NCBI GenBank assembly: GCA_934623545.1
Contig: CAKTVN010000038.1
Span: 1-11,009 of the forward strand
DNA length: 11,009 nt
From: an uncultured Oscillospiraceae bacterium
Lineage (GTDB): Bacteria; Bacillota; Clostridia; Oscillospirales; Oscillospiraceae
Direction: 5' to 3'
Of this stretch, positions 6,820 to 11,009 are shown one piece after another; the stretch's first letter is position 1; each line of letters begins with the position of its first letter. A program made the translations under genes and the position numbers. The notes beneath the pieces were generated by a model. That model was not told the DNA's origin and ran no database searches. It saw only the letters and a list, made by a program, of their open reading frames with translations.

Positions 6820-8304
6820 ATGAATACCATTGGATTTGACAACGAAAAATATCTGAAGCTTCAGTCGCAGAAAATTCTCGAGCGCGTTGACCGCTTCGGC
6901 GGCAAGCTCTATCTGGAATTCGGCGGCAAGCTGTTTGACGACTATCACGCCTCGCGCGTGCTCCCGGGCTTTGAGCCGGACAGCAAGATGAAAATGCTGC
7001 TCCAGCTCCGCGATCAGGCGGAGATCGTCATCGCCATCAACGCCGCGCACATCGAGATGAACAAGCGCCGCGGCGATCTCGGCATCACCTATGACATGGA
7101 CGTGATGCGCCTGATCGACGCCTTCCGCTCCATCGGGCTCTACGTCGGCAGCGTCGTGATCACACAGTATCATGGGCAGCACGCCGCGGACCTGTTCGAG
7201 CACAAGCTCGAAACGCTCGGCGTCCGCGTCTACCGCCACTATCCCATTGAAGACTATCCGTCCAACATCCCGCTCATCGTCTCTTCAGGCGGCTACGGCA
7301 AAAACGACTATATCGAGACCACGCGCCCCGTTGTCGTCGTGACCGCGCCCGGTCCCGGCTCCGGCAAGATGGCGACCTGTCTCAGCCAGCTCTATCACGA
7401 GCATGAGCGCGGCATCCAGGCGGGCTACGCAAAGTACGAGACCTTTCCGGTCTGGAACCTGCCGCTTAAGCATCCGGTGAACCTCGCCTATGAGGCGGCG
7501 ACCGCCGATCTCGCAGACGTGAACATGATCGACCCGTTCCATCTGGAGGCATACGGCGTCACGACCGTGAATTATAACCGCGACATTGAAATTTTCCCCG
7601 TCGTCGAGGCGATGTTCCGCCGCATCTACGGCGAATGCCCCTATAAGAGCCCGACGGATATGGGCGTCAACATGGTCGGCTTCGCCATCTCCGACGACGC
7701 AGCTTGCTGCGAAGCGTCCATACAGGAGATCATCCGCCGCTACTTTGCCACCGCGTGCAGTGTGAAAAAGGGTCTTGCGGAGCCGGGCGAGCTGAAAAAG
7801 CAGGAGATGCTGCTGCGCTATCTGAACATCGACGTCACCCGGCGAAAAGCCGTCCCCGCCGCGCGCGCCAAGGCGGAGCAGACTGGCTCCCCCGCCGCCG
7901 CGATCGAGCTTCCGGACGGGCGCATCGTCACCGGGCGCACCTCGGGGCTCATGGGTGCCTCGTGCGCGGCGCTGCTCAACGCGCTCAAGACGCTCGCGGG
8001 CATCGACGACAAGGTCAATCTGATCTCCCCGATGGTCCTCGCGCCCATCCAGCACCTGAAGGTCGAGCATCTCGGCAACTCCAATCCGCGCCTGCACACC
8101 GACGAGGTCCTGATCGCGCTTTCCATGAGCGCCGTCACGAATCCCACGGCGGAGCTTGCGATGGAGGCACTTGCCGGTCTGCGCGGCAGCGAGGTCCACT
8201 CTTCTGTCATTCTCTCCCCGGTCGATGAAAACGTCTTCAAAAAGCTCGGCGCAAATGTCACGTTTGAGCCGGTCTATCAGACGCATTCTCTCTACCACAA
8301 ATAA
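6820..8304 (+). CDS. UPF0371 (DUF1846) family protein
   Basis: A 494-residue soluble protein of a conserved family, widespread in Firmicutes, with no established biochemical role. Family-typical blocks are [12 protein letters not shown] (4-15), [21 protein letters not shown] (31-51), RGDLGITYD (84-92), the glycine-rich [19 protein letters not shown] (176-194), [19 protein letters not shown] (213-231) and SPTDMGVN (277-284). The glycine-rich block resembles a P-loop but has Met where Walker A has Ser/Thr, so nucleotide binding is only suggested. A longer reading from ATG at 6793 would add nine residues, but it has no ribosome site and lies at the predicted transcription start, whereas 6820 has AGAGG 10 nt upstream and the family-typical N-terminus. 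It is the first gene of a plus-strand operon, 29 nt before the GH3 gene. Confidence 0.93.
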   Translation: MNTIGFDNEKYLKLQSQKILERVDRFGGKLYLEFGGKLFDDYHASRVLPGFEPDSKMKMLLQLRDQAEIVIAINAAHIEMNKRRGDLGITYDMDVMRLIDAFRSIGLYVGSVVITQYHGQHAADLFEHKLETLGVRVYRHYPIEDYPSNIPLIVSSGGYGKNDYIETTRPVVVVTAPGPGSGKMATCLSQLYHEHERGIQAGYAKYETFPVWNLPLKHPVNLAYEAATADLADVNMIDPFHLEAYGVTTVNYNRDIEIFPVVEAMFRRIYGECPYKSPTDMGVNMVGFAISDDAACCEASIQEIIRRYFATACSVKKGLAEPGELKKQEMLLRYLNIDVTRRKAVPAARAKAEQTGSPAAAIELPDGRIVTGRTSGLMGASCAALLNALKTLAGIDDKVNLISPMVLAPIQHLKVEHLGNSNPRLHTDEVLIALSMSAVTNPTAELAMEALAGLRGSEVHSSVILSPVDENVFKKLGANVTFEPVYQTHSLYHK

Positions 8305-8333
8305 CGGCTTCGCCGGAACCAGGAGGAGCTATT

Positions 8334-9719
8334 ATGCGGCAAAAAAAACGTTCCCCGCTCACGGTCCTGACCGTCCTGCTGTGCGTCGTGCTGCTTGGCG
8401 GCGCAGCGGTGCTGCTGTGGAAAGCGCTTCCGCAGAAAAAGGCGCCGGATACGGTCTCCACGATCGAGACAAACGCTGTTTTTGAAAACGACAACTCCAG
8501 CACCGTCGCCCCGGAGCGCGAGCAGGTCTACGAGGGCGAGCTTCCGAACACAGAGCCCGCGCCCGCGCCGGAGGAGACGCCATCTGACACGCCGTCCGAG
8601 GAGGCGCCATCCGGGGAACCGGAGGATCCTGCCCTGCTCGCGGCGAAAAAGCTGGCTTCCGACACGCTCGCGACCATGACGGCGGAGGAAAAGATCTGGC
8701 AGCTGTTCTTCGTCACGCCGGAGTCTCTGACCGGCTATCCGAAGGTCACGGAGGCGGGGCTTGCAACAAAGGAAGCCATCGGCTACAAGCCGGTCGGCGG
8801 GCTCATCTATTTCGCGCAGAATCTGGAGGACAAGGCGCAGGTGCAGAAAATGCTCTCCGGCGTGCAGTCCTTCAGCACCATTCCGCTCTTTCTCGGCGTC
8901 GATGAAGAGGGCGGCACCGTCAGCCGCGTCGGCGAAAACGCGGAGCTCGGCGGGAAAAACATTGGCGATATGGCGTCCTACGGCGAACAGGGCGACCCGG
9001 CGGCGCTGTATAACGCCATGTCCGACGTCGCAGATATGCTCACGGAGCTGGGCTTCAATCTCGACTTCGCGCCGGTCGCGGATGTGTCCGGCGGGCGGTC
9101 TGACAATGTGATCGGCAGCCGCTCCTTCGGCACCGACCCGGAGCTGTGCGCGTCGATGGTCTCTGTCGCGCTCGGTGCGCTTCAGGACGGCGGCGTCATC
9201 TCCTGTCTGAAGCACTTCCCCGGCTACGGCAGCGCCGTCACGGACGATCACTATGGGACCTCCGTCCTGAATAAAACCGAAGAGGAGCTTGAGGCGTGCG
9301 ACTATCTTCCCTTCCGCTCCGGAATTGAAAGTGGAGCTGCGTTTATCATGGTCTCGCACCTCTCCGTGCCTTCCGTGACCGGTGATGAAACGCCCGCCGA
9401 TCTGTCAGAAGCCATCGTCACAGAAATTCTTCGGAACAAATTGGGCTTTGAAAACGTCATAATAACAGACGCGCAAAATATGGGCTCCATCACCGAGCAT
9501 TACTCCGCGGCGGAAGCCGCCGTCGGCGCGCTGATGGCTGGCGCCGACATGGTGCTGATGCCCGCAGACCTTCAGGCAGCCTATAACGGCGTCAGAGACG
9601 CACTGAAAAACGGCACGCTGACACAGGCGCGCATCGATGAAAGCGTCCTTCGTATTCTGACCGTCAAGGCGCGCTTCGGCATTCTGACCGAGGTGCCGCA
9701 GACGGACGACAAGGACTGA
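8334..9719 (+). CDS. Membrane-anchored GH3 beta-N-acetylhexosaminidase (NagZ-like)
   Basis: Predicted extracytoplasmic glycoside hydrolase family 3 enzyme of 461 residues, which would release terminal beta-linked N-acetylglucosamine from peptidoglycan fragments or other glycans. Residues about 9-30 form one transmembrane anchor without a lipobox. Residues about 60-99 are a Pro/Glu/Ser-rich linker. The GH3 barrel shows GGLIYF (155-160), LGVDEEGGTVSRV (187-199), LDFAPVADV (243-251), the substrate-binding KHFPGYG (293-299), the D-x-H acid/base dyad Asp304-His306 typical of NagZ, and the nucleophile Asp379 in ITDAQNMGSI. The usual second His of KHFPGHG is Tyr298. It ends soon after the barrel, so it is a one-domain NagZ-type enzyme without the C-terminal GH3 sandwich. 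Start: AGGAGGAG about 6 nt upstream. It lies between UPF0371 and the PspC-domain gene. The exact substrate is inferred. Confidence 0.92.
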   Translation: MRQKKRSPLTVLTVLLCVVLLGGAAVLLWKALPQKKAPDTVSTIETNAVFENDNSSTVAPEREQVYEGELPNTEPAPAPEETPSDTPSEEAPSGEPEDPALLAAKKLASDTLATMTAEEKIWQLFFVTPESLTGYPKVTEAGLATKEAIGYKPVGGLIYFAQNLEDKAQVQKMLSGVQSFSTIPLFLGVDEEGGTVSRVGENAELGGKNIGDMASYGEQGDPAALYNAMSDVADMLTELGFNLDFAPVADVSGGRSDNVIGSRSFGTDPELCASMVSVALGALQDGGVISCLKHFPGYGSAVTDDHYGTSVLNKTEEELEACDYLPFRSGIESGAAFIMVSHLSVPSVTGDETPADLSEAIVTEILRNKLGFENVIITDAQNMGSITEHYSAAEAAVGALMAGADMVLMPADLQAAYNGVRDALKNGTLTQARIDESVLRILTVKARFGILTEVPQTDDKD

Positions 9720-9745
9720 CAATTAACTCAAAAGGAGAGCGTATT

Positions 9746-9940
9746 ATGGAACAGAAAAAACTTTGCAGAGCCTCATTTGACAAGAAAATTTTCGGCGTCT
9801 GCGGCGGCATCGCCCACTACTTCGGGCTGGACTCCACGCTGGTGCGGCTCATCACCGTGCTGCTGGTCTTCCTCGCAGGTCTGAGCCTGTGGGTCTACAT
9901 CATCGCCGCGCTCATCATGCCCGAAACGAACGAATATTAA
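9746..9940 (+). CDS. Small PspC-domain membrane protein
   Basis: 64 residues, almost entirely a PspC domain: a basic N-terminal part with KKIFGVCGGIAHYFGLDSTLVRL (13-35) followed by one hydrophobic segment (about 36-58) ending ALIMPE. In enterobacteria PspC takes part in the phage-shock envelope-stress response. Minimal stand-alone PspC proteins of this size are common in Firmicutes and often of unknown partner. The start has AAAGGAG 8 nt upstream. It follows the GH3 gene after 26 nt and is the last protein gene before the terminator near 10186. An envelope-stress or membrane-sensing role is inferred from domain and neighbourhood. Confidence 0.9.
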   Translation: MEQKKLCRASFDKKIFGVCGGIAHYFGLDSTLVRLITVLLVFLAGLSLWVYIIAALIMPETNEY

Positions 9941-10020
9941 GGCGGCACTGCACAATTCGGCGAGAAATTTTTCGTCAAGTCAAGGGAACCTCTGAATAAA
10001 TCCCCGACCGCAGACGATTG

Positions 10021-10185
10021 ATTTGGAGGTTTCCAAGCGGCGCAGCGCAAAAAGGTCCGCTGTCCGAATGCGTTGGCGGTTGGAAGAATACACCCCAGGC
10101 TGAAGCGGCTATGCCGCGAAGGGAAACCGATCGGCACAAAGAGCTGTGCGCAGTGGAACTCTGCGAGGCTTTTGAAGAAACGAAT
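10021..10185 (+). ncRNA. Candidate structured non-coding RNA with 6S-like layout
   Basis: This stretch has no convincing protein gene but dense complementarity. A long-range closing stem pairs 10029-10038 with 10168-10181 (GTTTC/GAAAC, then CAAGC with a bulged GCTTTTG) and 10041-10045 (CGCAG) with 10161-10165 (CTGCG). Inner pairs are CCGA 10064-10067 with TCGG 10131-10134, CGGTT 10077-10081 with AACCG 10125-10129, CCC 10093-10095 with GGG 10121-10123, and an apical GCGGC-TAT-GCCGC hairpin (10105-10117). A side hairpin GCACA/TGTGC lies at 10134-10149. A rod with a closing stem, a wide central bubble containing a 3' side hairpin and a bulged terminal stem resembles 6S RNA, and a terminator follows at once. 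Identity is not established: I matched layout, not conserved sequence. No clear promoter was found; a weak AATAAA at 9995-10000 might serve. It could also be the structured 3' end of the PspC operon transcript. Confidence 0.45.
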
Positions 10186-10227
10186 CCCGGCAGTTCATTC
10201 GATGAACTGCCGGGGTTTCTATTTTGT
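10186..10227 (+). terminator. Rho-independent terminator between converging transcripts
   Basis: A perfect 13-bp stem (10186-10198 with 10202-10214, CCCGGCAGTTCAT against its complement) with loop TCG is followed on the plus strand by GTTTCTATTTTGTTT. It ends the plus-strand transcript from the candidate ncRNA and the PspC operon. Read on the minus strand, the same stem is followed by ATTCGTTTCTTC, so it may also end the ABC ATPase transcript, whose stop lies 25 nt away. Confidence 0.9.
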
Positions 10228-10239
10228 TTGCTGCCGTCA

Positions 10240-11009
10240 TCAGATGAGCAGCATCCGGTCGTTATTCAGGTCCTTACCGGAGATCTCGCGGAATTTGCGC
10301 AGCAGATCGTTCACGCAGAGCCCCTTGCGCTCCTCGCCGGAGACGTCCATGACGATTCTTCCGGCGTTCATCATGATCGTGCGGCTGCCAAGCTCCAGCG
10401 CCGACTGCATATTGTGCGTGATCATCATGCAGGTCAGCGCGTTTTCCTCCACGATCTTCTTCGTCAGTGAAAGGACCTTCTCCGCCGTCCCGGGGTCCAA
10501 CGCCGCCGTATGCTCGTCGAGCAGCAGCAGCTTCGGTGGGTGGAACGTCGCCATCATCAGCGTCAGCGCCTGCCGCTGTCCGCCGGAAAGCAGCCCCACC
10601 GGCTGCTTCATGCGGTCCTCCAGCCCCATTTCCAGCAGTGCCACACGCTCGCGAAAGCGTTTTTTGTCCGCCCGCGAGACCGGGCTCAGCCAGCCGCCGC
10701 ACCCGGCGGCAAGCGCCAGATTCTCCTCGATTGTCATTCCGGGCGCGCTTCCGCGCATCGGGTCCTGAAAGAGCCTGCCGATCTTCTTCGCGCGCTTGAA
10801 TTCCGGCATCAGGGAAATATCCTCTCCGTCCAGCAGAATTTCGCCGCTGTCGGTGATGAAGCTTCCGGCGATGGCGTTGAACAGCGTCGATTTTCCCGCG
10901 CCGTTCGCGCCGATGATCGTCACGAAATCGCCCTTTTCCGCGTGGAAGGACAGATCGTCCAGCGCCTTTTTCGCGTCCGTCGTGCCGGGATTAAAGGTCT
11001 TTGAAATAT
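10240..11009 (-). CDS. ABC transporter ATP-binding protein (COG1101/TrpZ-like), 5' end outside window
   Basis: Cytoplasmic ATPase subunit of an ABC importer. The reading frame is open to the right edge; 255 full codons are visible and only a few N-terminal residues are missing (the fragment begins ISKTFNPGT). Visible in order: Walker A GANGAGKST (fragment residues 33-41), Q-loop LFQDP (Gln81), signature LSGGQRQ (140-146), Walker B LLLLDEHTAALDP (about 160-172) and the switch histidine in MMITHNM (His198). The ISKTFNPGT opening and DEHTAALDP block are typical of the COG1101 group, the ATPases that pair with DUF534-type substrate-binding proteins and permeases, some of which import tryptophan. 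The partner genes are expected just to the right (upstream) but are not visible. An internal GTG at 10923 is not the start because Walker A lies right behind it. Substrate is unknown. Confidence 0.92.
   Translation of the reverse strand, partial: ISKTFNPGTTDAKKALDDLSFHAEKGDFVTIIGANGAGKSTLFNAIAGSFITDSGEILLDGEDISLMPEFKRAKKIGRLFQDPMRGSAPGMTIEENLALAAGCGGWLSPVSRADKKRFRERVALLEMGLEDRMKQPVGLLSGGQRQALTLMMATFHPPKLLLLDEHTAALDPGTAEKVLSLTKKIVEENALTCMMITHNMQSALELGSRTIMMNAGRIVMDVSGEERKGLCVNDLLRKFREISGKDLNNDRMLLI

Noticed and set aside
9961..9974. CGAGAAATTTTTCG as a terminator for the PspC gene
   Set aside because: The stem is AT-rich and short with G·T pairs and almost no loop; the clear terminator is at 10186-10227.
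10050..10165. Known riboswitch or T-box (GGGAAACC, GCGCAGTGG and AAGGGAA stretches looked suggestive of cobalamin or T-box elements)
   Set aside because: The conserved cores (for example GCCACTG with AGTCAGGA, or AGGGTGGNACCGCG) are absent, and no downstream gene is on the same strand after the terminator.
10018..10470. 150-codon plus-strand frame through the intergenic region
   Set aside because: It runs through the 13-bp terminator stem and into the antisense of the ABC ATPase, and has no family motif, so it is not a credible gene.
1..11009. Mobile elements, CRISPR arrays or phage genes
   Set aside because: No transposase or integrase motifs, no regularly spaced repeats, and no terminal inverted repeats with target duplications were seen.

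Overview
The window looks like chromosomal DNA from a GC-rich (roughly 60% G+C by eye) low-oxygen Firmicute, most likely a gut Oscillospiraceae/Ruminococcaceae-type Clostridium relative. The grounds are strong AGGAGG-type ribosome binding sites, the YitT (DUF161/DUF2179) and UPF0371 (DUF1846) families, a clostridial-looking divergent topoisomerase II pair, and a COG1101-type ABC ATPase. I see no insertion sequence, phage gene or CRISPR array. This is ordinary core or near-core chromosome with a few unexplained elements.

Left block (1-6592, all on the minus strand, so read right to left): a ParE/GyrB-type subunit (4607-6592) and a ParC/GyrA-type subunit (2351-4585) form a two-gene unit driven by a near-consensus promoter at 6649-6677. 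They are followed by a YitT-type membrane protein (1411-2277), which has its own possible promoter, and a Pro/Glu-tailed lipoprotein with a transglutaminase-like fold that lacks its cysteine (127-1386). A tRNA-Gly(GCC) gene with its own very good promoter follows; its 3' end is cut off by the window edge.

Middle block (6593-9940, plus strand): a divergent intergenic region carries promoters for both directions, a perfect 16-bp palindrome and a 9-bp direct repeat. It feeds an apparent operon of UPF0371 (6820-8304), a membrane-anchored GH3 beta-N-acetylhexosaminidase of NagZ type (8334-9719) and a 64-residue PspC-domain membrane protein (9746-9940). The last two suggest an envelope theme; the role of UPF0371 is unknown.

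Right block (9941-11009): a 299-nt stretch without a convincing protein gene holds a densely self-complementary segment (about 10020-10185) that ends in a 13-bp rho-independent terminator. It is a good candidate for a structured non-coding RNA, with a layout resembling 6S RNA. Beyond the terminator, on the minus strand, lies an ABC transporter ATPase of the tryptophan/COG1101 type, which runs off the right edge and lacks only its first few residues.

No clear novel multi-gene system is present. The most promising unexplained items are the putative ncRNA, the cysteine-less transglutaminase lipoprotein, the motif-divergent topoisomerase pair and the palindrome in the divergent promoter region.
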